Assembly: GCA_027563935.2 (NCBI GenBank)
Contig: CM050449.1
Location: forward strand, 71,948,556-72,012,555
DNA from: Costus lasius
Taxonomy: Eukaryota > Streptophyta > Magnoliopsida > Zingiberales > Costaceae
Direction of reading: 5' to 3'
DNA length: 64,000 bases
The notes under the pieces are model-generated. The model was not told the origin of the DNA. It did not search any database and saw only the letters and a program-made list of their open reading frames with translations. Made by a program: the position numbers and the translations under genes. Shown here in pieces: positions 11,072 to 23,575 of this stretch. The first letter of the stretch is position 1. Every line of letters starts with the position of its first letter.

Positions 11072-13022
11072 TGTTGGGAAACCCCAGGGATATTTTACAA
11101 TTTTTCAGAGATAGACATCACACATTACATTGCACAGCGGAAGAATATCCCCGAAACAGGCCAGTCCCAAAAACCTAGTAAACATCGTAAAGCGAGGGGA
11201 TCTACACGATGTGATAGAAAATACCTTAAGCAAGCATGGATGTAGATGTCGAGGTAGGCACTCAAGTGTTCGCCCTCTGCAGTCTACATACACTGATGCC
11301 TCGAGTCCTCTTCTTCCATGCCCGGTGCTAGCCTTGGGAAGAAGATTCAAGCCTTGTTCTCTTTCTGCAAAACATGAACCACCTCCAAGGTAGAAGATGC
11401 GCCAAGAGAGGAAGGAGTGGAGATGTAGAAGATGCCGCTAAGAGATTCCCACACTTGCGCCAAGAAGGGAAGGGAAGAAGACACTTGCGGCTAGGGTTTG
11501 ATGGAGGAAGAGTTGCGCCACTTGAACCCTTGCTCTCGCCCCTTTCCTTGCTCACGCCTCCAAGAGAATTAGTCACATGAAAGGGGGCAGCTAGGGTCTC
11601 TTTTATAAGGGAAAGAGGCGGTTTAGGGATGGCTAGGATCATGACAAGTGGGCGGGTAGGATGAGAAGGTTTGAGGTAAGGAAAGTCTCCAAGACTTTCA
11701 TAAACCTCATTCAACCTATCCTTATTTGCCCAATAGCCATATCAGCCCAAGACATGCCTTAGAGGCATGCATTCCATCCAAGGAAGAAGGGGGAGGCGCC
11801 CTTTAATTCCATAATGAAGCAAAGGCGCCAACTTCTCCCCATTATACCCATAGGCGCCAATGGGAGAAGTTTTCTCCCCATTATACCCTTTTAGCCTCTT
11901 GTCTCTTCATGACAACTTATTAGTGAGCCCAATCAACCAATGGGCCTAGCCCAAAGTCCATTATGCATGTTAACCAAGCCATTGGATCTAATCCATTGTA
12001 ACCCAAGGTCAAATGAGGCTAACCATGGTTAATTTGGTTAATATGCCAAAAATTAAAGTTGGCTCTAATAAGTTTCTTCCATCTCATCAGGCCCATTGGC
12101 GCTGATGTAATCTCCAAAATAGATCCGAGCTATCCAATAACTCGATCATAAGGCTTCCTAATCAATATGAGAACTCAAATATCTTGGTGTGTGACCCAAT
12201 AGGTCCCTTTGACGTTGGCAGTGCTGACCACGGTCACCACAAGCAGTGAGTGGCACCTAGTAGTGCATCGCTGCTACCCAAGTCATTAGAATGGATATCA
12301 ACATCGACATCCCCATCATCGCGACTAGGTACAGATACATTACAGTCCCTTTGCCGAACTGATATCCGATTGGACAAGTGTGTCATCACTTATTTTAACC
12401 CAATCACATGGCTATGACTAAATCAGGTCTTCACCTGGGTATGGCCATACACTTTCAGTCATAGACCATAGTGGAGCTCCATGGATATCATGCTTCCCTT
12501 AGGAAGGGGCAAATCCTTCTGTCTGTACATTGATCTTCTGATATGGGTCATGACATACTCAATGACAACCGTTATAACCTCCCAATTATGGTGAGGTATT
12601 AGGTTGCATCAAAGCATGTCCCTAACCATATAGAAGAGTCAGTGACTTCAAGTCTAAGGATCAATGCATCTCCTATCACTTGTAAGGGTAACTCATGACA
12701 TCAAGTCATAGCCTCACAGCGAGTCTGTCCAGTATATCTACCATTGATATTACCATATGTCTGTCTTAGCACCCCGTGCCTAACCAGCCCATATACCAAT
12801 CTCACAAGTACCAAAGTTGTCCCTTATCCACTTAGGTATATCGACAGGGGACAATCTTTCGAGCACATATCCAATCTATCTCCAGGGACATTATCATATA
12901 AGTACATAAACGCAGATGTAGACAAACAACGACAATGACAATGCCAGTGTGATATAAGAAATACCAAAGTCAAGTTGTACATAGGTTGACCAAATATAGG
13001 TCTCAGGGCATATACACCAACA
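11072..13022 (-). repeat. 3' LTR of A-minus, 1951 bp
   Basis: It runs from TGTTGGGAAACCCC to CATATACACCAACA on the plus strand, with TG...CA ends. It matches the split 5' LTR (41422-42108 + 51141-52406, 1953 bp) along its length with scattered substitutions. Reading frames inside it, for example 11328-11714 and 12744-12938, are not supported as genes. Confidence 0.9.
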
Positions 13023-13037
13023 ATCTCCCACTTGCAC
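13023..13037 (-). other. Polypurine tract of A-minus
   Basis: The minus strand reads aagtgcaagtgggagat immediately before the LTR. The same tract precedes the 3' LTR of A-plus, B-plus and B-minus, so it is the conserved plus-strand primer of this lineage. Confidence 0.8.
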
Positions 13038-13043
13038 TTAGAC

Positions 13044-15039
13044 CTAGAGTTTGATGATTCTCAACCTCATATCCCTGGCATGACCATCTTGCTTCTACTG
13101 TGCCAAAGCCTTGGTCAGTGGATCTACTAGATTGTTCTCTATGTTTACTCGGCTAATCTTAACATCACCCCGATCTATGATCTCTCTGATCAGGTGAAAT
13201 CTCCTGAGTATGTGTTTGGACCTTTGATGAAACCGTGGTTCCTTTGCCTATGCAATGGCTCCATTGTTGTCACAATAGAGCTCAATAGGATCCGCAGCAG
13301 TTGGAACAACTTGTAGGTCAGATATGAACTTCCTTATTCAAACAGTTTCTTTGGCTGCCTCAGATGCAGCAACATACTCGGCCTCTGTTGTAGAATCAGC
13401 TATGGTGGACTACTTGAAGCTGTTCCAGCAAATAGCACCTCAATTTAATTTGAACACATAGCCGGCCTGTTTCTAAAGTCGTCAGGGTTAGACTGGAATG
13501 ACGCATTAGTGTAGCCCTGAACATTGAGCTTTTCCTGTCCCCCGTAGACCAAGAACAGATCCTTAGTTCTTCTCAGAAACTTTAGGATGTTCTTTATAGC
13601 CACCCAGTGCTACAAACCTGGATTGGATTGGAATCGGCTGGTTATACTTATAGCATAAGCCACATCTAATCTAGTACACAACATTCCATACATGATCGAT
13701 CCCACTGCTGAAGCGTAAGGAACTTGACTCATTTTATCCCTCTCAGCCTGTGTGGAAGGACACTGGCTCTTTGAGAGAGTAACGCCATGTCTTATTGGAA
13801 GGTATCCTCTTTTGGATTGCTCCATATAGAACCTCTCTAGGACCTTATCAATGTAGGTACTTTGACTAAGGGTGAGGAGCCTCTTTGATCTATCCCAGTA
13901 GATCTTTACACCAAGAATATAGGTGGCCTCTCCTAAGTCTTTCATCTTGAAACACTTCCCTAACCATATCTTCACAGATTGAAGACTAGGGATGTCATTT
14001 CCAATGAGTAGTATGTCATCGACATACAAGACCAGAAAAGTCACCAAGCTCCCACCGAATTTTCTGTATACACAGGCGTCATCTTTACTTTTAATAAAGC
14101 TATAATCTCTCACAGCTTCATCAAATCGAAGATTCCAACTTCGAGATACTTGCTTTAATCCATAAATGGATTTCTTCAGCTTGTAGACCTTACTTGTGTC
14201 TGCAGGATGGATGAATCCATCAAGTTGTGTCATGTACAAATCCTCTGTCAACTTTCCATTAAGGAATGCTATCTTAACATCCATCTACCATATCTTATAA
14301 TCATGATATGTAGCTATAGCAAGTAGAATCTGAATGGATTTGATCATGGCAACTGGCGAAAAGGTCTCATCATAGTCCACCCCGAGGACCTGTCTAAATC
14401 CCTTAGCCACTAGTATACCTTTGAATGTAACTATGTTGCCATCCATGTCACTCTTCCTTTTGAAGACCCATTTACACCCTATAGGTTTTATCCCATCAGG
14501 CAACTCAACCAAATCCTAGACTTGGTTAGCCGACATGGAATCCATTTTGGATCACATGGCTTCAAGCCATCTCTCGAAGTCCGGTCCACTGACCGCCTCA
14601 TCATAGGTTCTGGGTTCATCCTCAATGATGAAGATCCCATCGTGTTGCCCGGCAACCGGTACAGGTGAGACCTGTGTCTGAGCCTACGTGGGACCTGTGT
14701 CTGAGCCTCAGGTTGCCCAGCAACCGGTGCAGGTGGCTCAAGTTCCATCTCTTTGTCTTGTGGTTGCACTTAGACCTCATCCAAGTCAAACTTGCTCCCA
14801 CTGACTTCTCTCATGAGAAATTCTTTCTCTAGAAAGACAGCACCCCGAGCAACAAAAACTTTGTTCTCAGTGGGAACATAGAAGTAGTAACCCTTTGTTT
14901 CCTTTGGGTACCCCACAAAAATACATTTATTAGGTTCTAGCTTGCTAGAATCCTGACGCTTGACATAGGCCTCACATCCCCATATCCTGATAAAAGAGAG
15001 ATTAGGGTGTTTCCCATTCCATACCTGGTATGGTATCTT
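13044..15039 (-). pseudogene. pol remnant of A-minus: end of integrase, reverse transcriptase, RNase H
   Basis: The fragment is collinear with A-plus gag-pol. It begins in the integrase C-terminal part (near the WGCEAYVK motif), continues through RT with WVFKRKSDMDGN, MDVKIAFLNG and the catalytic YVDDILLIGND, and ends in RNase H. Stops visible by comparison with A-plus include TAG near 14510 (W codon in NQVWDLVE), TAG at 14282-14284 before MDVK (Q codon) and TAG before the RNase H-proximal HW (Q codon); each fits one C-to-T or G-to-A change. The RNase H part (13044-13609) is further disturbed. The 5' side stops abruptly at 15039/15040, where duplicated filler begins. No functional product is possible. 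Confidence 0.85.
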
Positions 15040-15142
15040 GCCTCACATCCCCATATCCCTTGGCGGCTTGGCTTGTTTCCTTCTTCTCTTGGCACATCCT
15101 TTCTCTTGGTGGCGCAAGTGAAGTGGAGCATCTCCCTAAGGC
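15040..15142. other. Deletion junction with two templated filler segments
   Basis: Between intact A-minus pol (to 15039) and A-plus LTR (from about 15141) sit two copied pieces. The first, 15040-15058, repeats the 19 bp at 14969-14987. The second, 15059-15142, is an exact copy of 15542-15625 from the nearby A-plus LTR. The joins show short overlaps of a few bases (cc, ggc). This is the pattern of error-prone end joining with local template switching. Confidence 0.85.
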
Positions 15143-15905
15143 ACAATTTGCTTCATAAGGAAGCAATTGGCGCCTCCCCCCTTTATCCCTTATGGTATGA
15201 ATGCCTATATGGCATTGCTTGGGGCGCAAGGCAAGGCCTTGGCGCACAAAGAAAGGCATGGGCACAAAAGGAATGGTTGAATGAGAATTATGGAAATGTC
15301 TTGGAGACTTTCCTTATCTCAAACCTTCTCATCCTAGCCGCCCACTTATCTTGATCCTAGCCTTTCATAAACCGCCTCTTGCCCTATAAAAGAGAACCTA
15401 GCCGACCCCTCTTATGAGTGATTAATCCTTGAAGGCGTGAACACAAGAAGAGGGGCGAGTGCTACGAGCAAGGGCGCATCTTCCTTCTTCCATAGCCGCA
15501 AGCTTCTCCCTCCTTTCCTCTTGGCGCAAGGAGCTTTGGTGCTTGGCGGCTTGGCTTGTTTCCTTCTTCTCTTGGCACATCCTTTCTCTTGGTGGCGCAA
15601 GTGAAGTGGAGCATCTCCCTAAGGCTTTGATCTTCTTCCCGAGGCTAGCACCGGGCGTGGAAGAAGAGAACTCAAGAGATCCGTGTGTGTGAGACTGCAG
15701 AGGGTGCACACTTGGGCGCCTACATCGGCATCACTCCAAATCGCTTTTAAGGTATTTCTTAACTCATCGTGTCGACTCTCTTGCTTGCGATCTTCACTAG
15801 GTTTTTGGGACCGGCCTGTTTCGGGGACATTCTTCCGCTGTGCAATGTATGTATGTATGTCCATGACTCTGAAAAATTGTAAAATGTCCCCGGGGTTTCC
15901 CAACA
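15141..15905 (+). repeat. 5' LTR of A-plus, 3' portion only
   Basis: This matches 40627-41393 of the 3' LTR nearly base for base, from ggcacaatttgcttc to tttcccaaca. Roughly the first 1180 bp of the LTR are missing. It contains the source (15542-15625) of the filler at 15059-15142. Confidence 0.9.
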
Positions 15906-15906
15906 G

Positions 15907-15918
15907 TGGTATCAGAGC
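15907..15918 (+). other. Primer-binding site of A-plus
   Basis: TGGTATCAGAGC is a perfect 12-base match to initiator tRNA-Met, one base after the LTR end. Confidence 0.95.
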
Positions 15919-16975
15919 GGCTTGCAAGACTCGAATGATGTTTTATGCTTCTCTTTCATGCTCACATGCCATATCTCTATTTTCGTAAATAGCATGATGC
16001 ATGGCGAACGATTTTTCTAAGTAGGAAAAATTAGGGTTTCTTGTTTCTATCATCCTCTCAATCTCTTTTTGATTTTTGGACTATTTTTCTTGTTTGATTT
16101 AAAGATCAAAGGCGCACGTAATTTTGTCAAGTAGGACGGGCATTGTGTCTTCGGACTGGCCAAGTCTCTTGATCTGACAAAATTGCTTGCCGAAAGGATC
16201 TCTGAAATCATAATGGAAAATAAATCGCAATTGACCAAAAGAGTTGTGAGAAGAAGATGAGAAAAAGAGACTAGTTTTATGAAAAAGTAAAATTTCAGAC
16301 TTTATGTTTTTCATGAGCATGTAGAATTGCATGAGTAAATACCTTGATTGTGCATGATGTTGTGATCATTAGTCAAGCCCCCCTTTGCATGCCTGTGATG
16401 TATCCTCGTGAGGCCTGCGTGCCGCTTTTCTTTTTGCTTTTAACTAAGAAGAAGATTAGGGTGGCGCATGTACTTGGAACTTGGTGCATGCATACCCTGC
16501 TCAGTGGCGCAAGTTAGGCATGGGCGAACCCTTGGGTTTGAGAGCTAGCTAACTTGGCTTCTTGCATTGTGGCGCATCCTCATTGGAGGAAGACCATGGC
16601 ATTGGCCGAACCTATGGGGAACTTTTAAAGTGTACCTCTAGGGTTTCAGAGCTAAACCATGAGAGAAGGACCTTGGAGCCAACCTTGAAGTTCAAGCTAG
16701 AGGTCGGCTAGGCTATGTCTAGTTTTTGGGGCTTGAGTTATAGGACAAGAGTTGAACCTCTTTCATGGCATGGATTGGTTCAATGTCTTGAATAGGATAT
16801 GATCACATCATTCTTTACTGCTTTTATTATTATCTGCAGAAGCATGCCTGTAATGTTTTATCGTTATGTTATCACCATAGGATTGCATGCCTGTAATGAT
16901 AGACATAAGATAAAACTGAGATGATGAGACCTTAAACAAAAACCCTCAATTAAAATATCAAGTCTGGTAGCCTTC
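15919..16975 (+). other. Leader (5' untranslated region) of A-plus, first part
   Basis: This non-coding leader is continuous with 34939-35503 once element C is removed. The homologous leaders of C (reverse, around 22600) and B-plus (around 28500) cross the same point without interruption. It contains an inverted repeat AATTTTGTCA (16120-16129) / TGACAAAATT (16175-16184) within a block shared with element C. No ORF here is supported. Confidence 0.75.
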
Positions 16976-18878
16976 TGTTAGGGAATGCCGGGTGTAATTT
17001 AAAATTTTGCAGTCCCAGGACGCAGCGGAAGAAGCATTACACCCGAAACACATTCCGGTCCCAAGGATCCATGCGAGAGAGAGAACACAAGGATGTGTTA
17101 GGGTTAGTACCTTTATTGCTTGTTAGGATGAAGGTGCCAAGTTGAAGACGCTCAAGTGCTCGTCCTCTATAGTATCCACGCGTCGACTCCTTGATCGTTG
17201 CTCCCTTCCACGCTTGGTGCTAGCCTCGGGAAGAGAATCAAGCCTTTGTCACTCTCTTCAAATCTTGCGCCACCTCCAAGGTAGAAGCGCCAAGAAGAGA
17301 TGTGGAGGAAGATGATGCGCCAAGTACTTCCTTATTCTTCTTTGCTTGCGCCACCTCCAAGGTGCGCCTATGGCCAAGGAACGATGAGGGCTTGTGGCAA
17401 GAAGACACCACCAAGCACAAAGAATCCTTGCACCAGAGAAGATGAGAAGAAGAAGAAGGACTTGCGGCTACAAAGAGGAGGAAGGTTGCGCCACCTTGAT
17501 GTTGTCGCCCTTTGCCCTTGCTCACACCTCCAAGGAATCGAACCAACCACCAAGAGGGGGCGGCAAGGGTCCTATTAATAGGACAAGAGGCGGCAAGGGC
17601 AATGGCTAGGATCATGCCAAGTGGGCGGCTAGGATAAAGGAGTCTTGAGGTAAGGAAAGTCTCCAAGACTTTACCATAAACCTCATTCAACCTATCCTAA
17701 TTTGCCCAATGGCCATATCAGCCCAAGACATGCCTTAGAGGCATGCATTCCATCAAAGGAGAAGGGCTAGGCGCAACATCCATGAAGAATTCGGCTAGGG
17801 TGGTTTCTTGGGAGAAATTAGGGTTTGAGGTAAGGTAAGTCTCCAAGACATTACCATATTCCTCACCCTACTATCCATATGCGCCGGGTCAACCTGCCAA
17901 AAATGAAGTTTGGCTCCAATAACTTTCTTCCAAGTCATCAGGCCCATTGGCGCTGATGAAATCTTCCAAATGGATCCAAGTTATCCAATAACTTGATCCA
18001 AAGGCTTCTGATTAAAGCAACGTCAAGAGTCTATTGCGTGTGACCCCGTAGGATCCATATGACGATGGCAATGATGTAAACATCATAAGTAGTGAGGGGT
18101 ATCTAGCAACACATCACTACTACCCATGTCATAGGACTTAAGTCATTATGGCAATAACTCCTAACAAGCAACGAGGATTCCCATTGCATTACAGATCCCT
18201 TTGCCTAAACTGATATCCTGCCATTGGATTAGTCTCAAGTTTATTATCCAATGCATTGGTCATGGCTCAACAAGTGTGGCCACACTCTCCTGTCATGCAC
18301 CAATAAGGTGGGGCGCCCCGAGGTGGATATCAGGCTTCCTCGGAAGGAAGGGGCAAATCCTACTATTGGTCATCCAAGTCTCTATATGACTTATGACATG
18401 CCCAATGACAGTCGTTTTAGTCCCCCAATTACGGAGAGACGTAAGACTGTATCAAAGCATACCCATCATCAAATCTAGACATGAATACCTCAAGTCTAAG
18501 GATCAATGCAAACCTCTTGCATGTGAGATTGACTCGTTGACTAGACAAGTCAATCCTCACGGTGGATCACTCCAGTGCATCCAATGCACCTGTATGTCTG
18601 CGTTACTGTGCCCCGCACCTAACCAGCCCATACACCAGTCTCACATGTACCAAAGCTGTCACATATCTGCTAAGGTACCTTGTCTGGGGATAGCTTATGA
18701 GAATGGATCCAATCCAAACTCCTGGGATATTATTTATGCAACTCAATACATCAACGCAGGTAGAGAAGTCTGCATAATAACGACCATGCCTATATAAAAA
18801 GTAATAGTTCTATCAAAGTACATTCAAACAATGCCTGACCATGTCCATACATTGGTCTTTAGGGCATATACACCAAAA
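16976..18878 (-). repeat. 3' LTR of element C, with internal deletion
   Basis: It starts TGTTAGGGAATGCCGGG and ends CATATACACCAAAA, where the partner LTR ends CACCAACA, so the terminal CA dinucleotide has changed to AA. Relative to the 5' LTR it lacks 327 bp (24484-24810), with the break at 17885/17886. Confidence 0.9.
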
Positions 18879-21800
18879 ATCTCCCACTTGCACTAAGACC
18901 AAGGACAACTGATGTTTAGTCAGTTCCAATGTCTCTAGTATGACCCATTTAGCTTCCGCTGCGCCAGAGGCTGGATCAGTGGGTTTTTCCAGATTGCTAT
19001 CTGTGTTTATTTTAACTAGTTTGAATCATCATCCTTATCCATGATCTCCAAGATCAGATGATATTGCTGCAGTACATACTTGAATGCTAAGTTCCTTTAC
19101 ACATGCTTACGGCCCCAGTAAAAAAAACTATACTGGACCATCAAGCACCAGGGACTAAATCAAGTTCAAATGAATGAAGCTGCTTCCTTGGCTGCCACAA
19201 GAAGCTGCAATGTACTCAGCCTTATTTGTAGAATTTGCCACTATGGTTTGCATAAAGCTCTTTCAGCCTACAACACCACATCAAGGCAAAGCGCAAATCC
19301 TGGCTGTGAACGATAGTCATTAGACTGGAACGAAGTGTCAGTGTACCCCTGTACACAAAGTTCTTCCTGTCTATCACAGACTAAAATTCAATCCTTTATA
19401 CTTCCAAAGTACGAAGGATTGCTTTCACTGCTATCTAGTGTATGAACACTAGGATTAGATTGAAACTTGCTGGCATTGCTCCAAGCATTTGCCATAAATG
19501 GTCTAGTGCACTCTGCACAAAACATGGTCTATCTTGTACCCAATGTACCGGGATTATAGACCCATGTCACTACTCTCCAGCTGTGTCATAGGACACAACA
19601 TCCTCATGAGAGTCAGACCATATCTCTCTGGAAGGTATCAATATTTGGAATCATCCAATATAAACCTCTCCAGAAAATCTTGGATGAACATAGATTGACT
19701 AAAGGGCAATGACTTTCTTGGATCTCTGTCTATAGATCCTCATGCCTAGGATGTAGGCATCATTCCCTAGGTCATTCTTCTCGAAATACATTCCAAGCCT
19801 GTACTTCACCACGTGAAGAGCTGGGATGTCATTTCATGCGAGGAGATATCGTCAATCTATTAGAACAAGAAACATTATGATGCTCCCACTGATCTTCTTG
19901 TAAACACAGGATACTTGTATAATACCATACATATCTTTATGGCGACTGTATGAAAACATTTTGGCTATTTCCATCTAGACATCCTCTTCCAGACGTCCAT
20001 TAAGAAAAGCAATTTTCATAACAACACGCTATAACAGAACATGCAATTATAACAAGTAGATACCTAATGGACTCAAACAAAGCTATCGGTGAAAAATTTC
20101 ATCACTATCCACCCAGTGGACTTATCTGAAATTTCATTCACTAGCTTGTCATCATGGGTAACAATGTTACTTTCCATGTCTATCTTCCAAGAAGATCCAA
20201 ATACAGCCTCTGGGTGTTACCCCTTTGGCGGCTCAATCAAGTTCCACACCTGATTAGCAGACATGGAGTCCATTACGGTTCTTATGGCACTCAGTCATTT
20301 CTTGGAATCTAGTCCACTGACCGCTTCCATTTCCTCATAAGTCTTTAGGTTCATCCTAGATGAAAAATTCGTCATGCCCACAACCTGTGAGCGTATTTCG
20401 AATCCATTCAGACTCATGTGGTTCCTGTGTTACTTGAACCTCAGGTTGACTTTCAACCTGCATGTGTGATTCTACTGTATTGTGGTTGATTTTTGGACCT
20501 TGTCCTAATCAAATCTGCTCCCACTAGCTTCTTTCAAATAGATATCTCCTAAAGAAAGACAGCAGTTTGAGCAACAAATATTTTTGTTCTCATCGGGATA
20601 GAAGCAGCACTTTCAGTGCCCCACAAGTACACACTATGGAGTGTCAGAACAGTTGCTTGCATGGCCTCTAAAGGAAGTAAATTTGCATGACTATTCAAAG
20701 GTGGAACCACATCCAATGTGTTCCCTTTTCTTTCTTTGAATTTCACCACACAGTTGTGGTGTTCCAAGTAAGCTGTGAGACAACCCCACACTCCTCAAGA
20801 TAGTCATCAAATTCTTCACTTCCTACTTTGATCCAATCAAAGGGTTTTAATAGATTCTCCAATTCGATTCTATACTTCATTTCTTAACTTCTTGGATTTC
20901 TCCAAAGTTATGTGTTGGATATGACATATCCCAACTTAATGAAGTATACCACTTAGTGCTTGTCTCCATGGGTCTACACACATTGCTGTGCACTAGATCC
21001 AACAAGCATCTAACCTCTCTCTCCTTCCTAAATGAAGGTAGCATCTGCCATCTTGTCCATTAGACAAGGCTCACATATATCATAACCCTGAAAGGATAAT
21101 GATCCCAATAGTCCATGGACTTTTGGATGTGACTTATGTCTTATGGTCCAAGAGACAATGCAAAGAGATGGTATTGAATGAATCATTGGACTTGATCTAT
21201 TCAGTGTTACATACAGAACTACAAGCTATCATCAATTGTACCACTACTATAGAACATTCCAGATTTAAGGAAATACCAATTTATTTCAAACTGAAAATCC
21301 ATTCAAAATAATGGACATAATGTTCTAATACAAAAGCTAGTACATAATAGCAAAGTTCTAGTTGAAGTCTTTAAAGGTAGTGAGATGACATCAACAGCAG
21401 CATCCAATGCTCCGTCCCTGACTCGAAAGTCGATCCCACCAAGCCTTATTGTCCTACTTCTTTTGAGCCCCTGCATATGAAAAACATATGTAAGCTCCTC
21501 ATGCGGTACCCAGTACCCATGAATAAGAAGTAGACATAAAGACCTCAGTAACACAATACCTGAAGCAGATGGATAACATCCCCTCTTTTGTGCCATGCTC
21601 TTCCTGGGCCTTAATCCATCCTGAAATTTCCATGCATTCCCAGTCTTCCGAAGTTTTAGCTTCGAAGATACGGAACCATAGTCATTCTTGGATTCAAGCA
21701 AACACCCAGAAGATCCAACAACACTGTCTTGATTACTATTTGAAGTGCCCGGTGTGAAGAGACGTCGAAGATGTATGATCATATCATAAATCCCCATCTC

Positions 21801-23562
21801 ATCACACTCAACCTGGACCTCAGGGGTCAAGCACCTCAAAATAAGAGCAGTGTAATGTTCACTATCCACACAATGTTCAAGATAGACATTCCACTCCCAC
21901 TCTGTACAAAAATATATACAGGGCTGGGTTGGAGGTCTTTCAAGAAGATATACCACATTCTCATGTTCTAGAAGTTTGGACAAAAGTCTGAACCATCTTG
22001 TCCAATTTGTTCCATCCAGTTTATTTTTAAGAAGTTTCAATCTAGGTTCAGGAGATGGGATCATCTACAATAAGCAAACAAGCAAAATAAGTACTATGAT
22101 AAAGCATTTAACAAGGACTTTAAATTAAATGCTATACTCCCACTATTTCCTTAACAAGTTGATAACTCCCAAAACTCAACTTGGAAATATGTGAGTAGGA
22201 TCCTAATTTCACACGAGGTCTCCGCGACTCACGAGGGTGAGTTGAGATGCACAGAGAGTCCCATGCTTCCTTAGGTAGGCATGCCAGCCAATTGTGCCGC
22301 GCACAATTCCTCTTAGTTAAGACAGACTAGGCGCCCTGTGTCCAGCGAGGGCTGGATACAACACAGAACCCTATCCTCTCAACAGCTGCCTCTAGTGATT
22401 CATCATGTCAGTGACATATGAAAAACTAGTCAAGTCTGGTCCTAACCGTTATGCCCAGGGCCAACGAATTTCCTTGCGAAGGCACGCCCAGGTTAAAACT
22501 GGACTGGGGAAATCATTGTCACCACACACCTCCTAAAGATAAGTGGGTGTGTCCCACGAGGGTGGAAAACAGTTCACAACACCACCGATCGATAGTTTGA
22601 TGAGGGCTACGCGTTAGAAGGCTATTGACTTGATATTTCAATGAGAGTTTTTGCATGTTGATTTTATTCTTTTCTAGCATGCAGTTTTCCTATGGTTATG
22701 GCAGCAAAGGAAAAACATCGCAGGCATGCTATGGACAAAATAATAAACCATCACAGGCATGCTATTTTGGTCGATATGGTCATAGCCCTTTTCATACATG
22801 TAACTTGTCACGAGCCATGTGACATGTTATCGTGCATCCAAGGGTTGCGAGTCCCTGAAGCAAATCAGCCCATGCCAGAAGCCGAAAGCTAGTGTCCTTC
22901 CTTCAGCCGCAAATCCATCACCACGCTTCCAAAGCTGGCGCCACTCTGAAATCGGTTGAAGAAGACACCTTGTTGTCTTTGATGAACCTTAACCTATCTT
23001 ATGTAAATAGTTCTACATCTATTCTAAGGAAAGATGAAAATTTTACATCAAGAAGGGGGAGAACCACACGCAGGTGGCAGAAAGATTTTACAAGCATTCA
23101 TCACAGGTGGAAACATGCTTCCACATCACAACACAGGAGGGCACCCGCTATGACCATATTAACCCAAGGAAGAGACAAGTGGCGCATATATAAAATTTGA
23201 AAAACCGGAATAATCAAATTTTATCCCCTTATGCGCCAACTCCATCCAAAGCACTCTCTCAATCGAATTTATGCTAAAATTGGGATCAAGTTTCATGATG
23301 ATTTCATGGACCCTATCGGCTGGCAATTTTGTCAGATCAAGAGACCCGGCCAGTCCGAAGACACAATGCCCGTCCTACTTGACAAAACTACGTGTGCCTT
23401 TAGTCTTAAATCCATCATAAACACAATCCAAATTTCGGCCATAAAATTGATAAAAGAAGTTTGGATGAAAGCGCCTTCTAGGTGAATCGCGCATGGATGA
23501 AAGAAAAATTTTCCAAAAATTTTTCACACAAGCAAACGTACACCTTGTGTTTCTCACAAGTA
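18879..23562 (-). pseudogene. Degenerate pol and leader of element C
   Basis: From left to right on the plus strand this is the reverse of RNase H, RT, integrase, gag and leader of the A subfamily. The polypurine tract at 18879-18893 is intact. Recognisable patches include the RNase H end near 18900, the RT active-site region near 19830-19930 (only an I-D-D-I remnant with stops beside it) and the integrase-RT linker near 20400-20600. Stops and frameshifts occur every few tens of codons, so no enzyme can be made. The leader part (about 22065-23562) keeps blocks also found in A-plus, including 22200-22640 and 23300-23400. The plus-strand frame 22892-23200 is not supported. Confidence 0.75.
21303..22064 (-). 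pseudogene. Gag/protease remnant ORF of element C, 253 codons
   Basis: The longest open frame in element C starts with an ATG at 22064. Residues 8-45 resemble the Angela gag N-terminus (KLDGTNWTRWFRLL, compare KLVGTNFMDWHRNL in A-plus). Residues about 205-235 resemble the segment after the protease active site (MQGLKRSRTIRLGGIDFRV). The gag middle, the CCHC zinc knuckle and the protease Asp motif are absent or scrambled, so the frame joins distant parts by deletions and frameshifts. It could at most encode a short gag-like peptide. Whether it is translated is unknown; it may simply be open by chance. Confidence 0.55.
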
Positions 23563-23574
23563 GCTCTGATACCA
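23563..23574 (-). other. Primer-binding site of element C
   Basis: The minus strand reads TGGTATCAGAGC, perfect for initiator tRNA-Met, one base inside the LTR. It is intact although the coding region is ruined, as expected if sites needed in cis were kept. Confidence 0.93.
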
Positions 23575-23575
23575 C

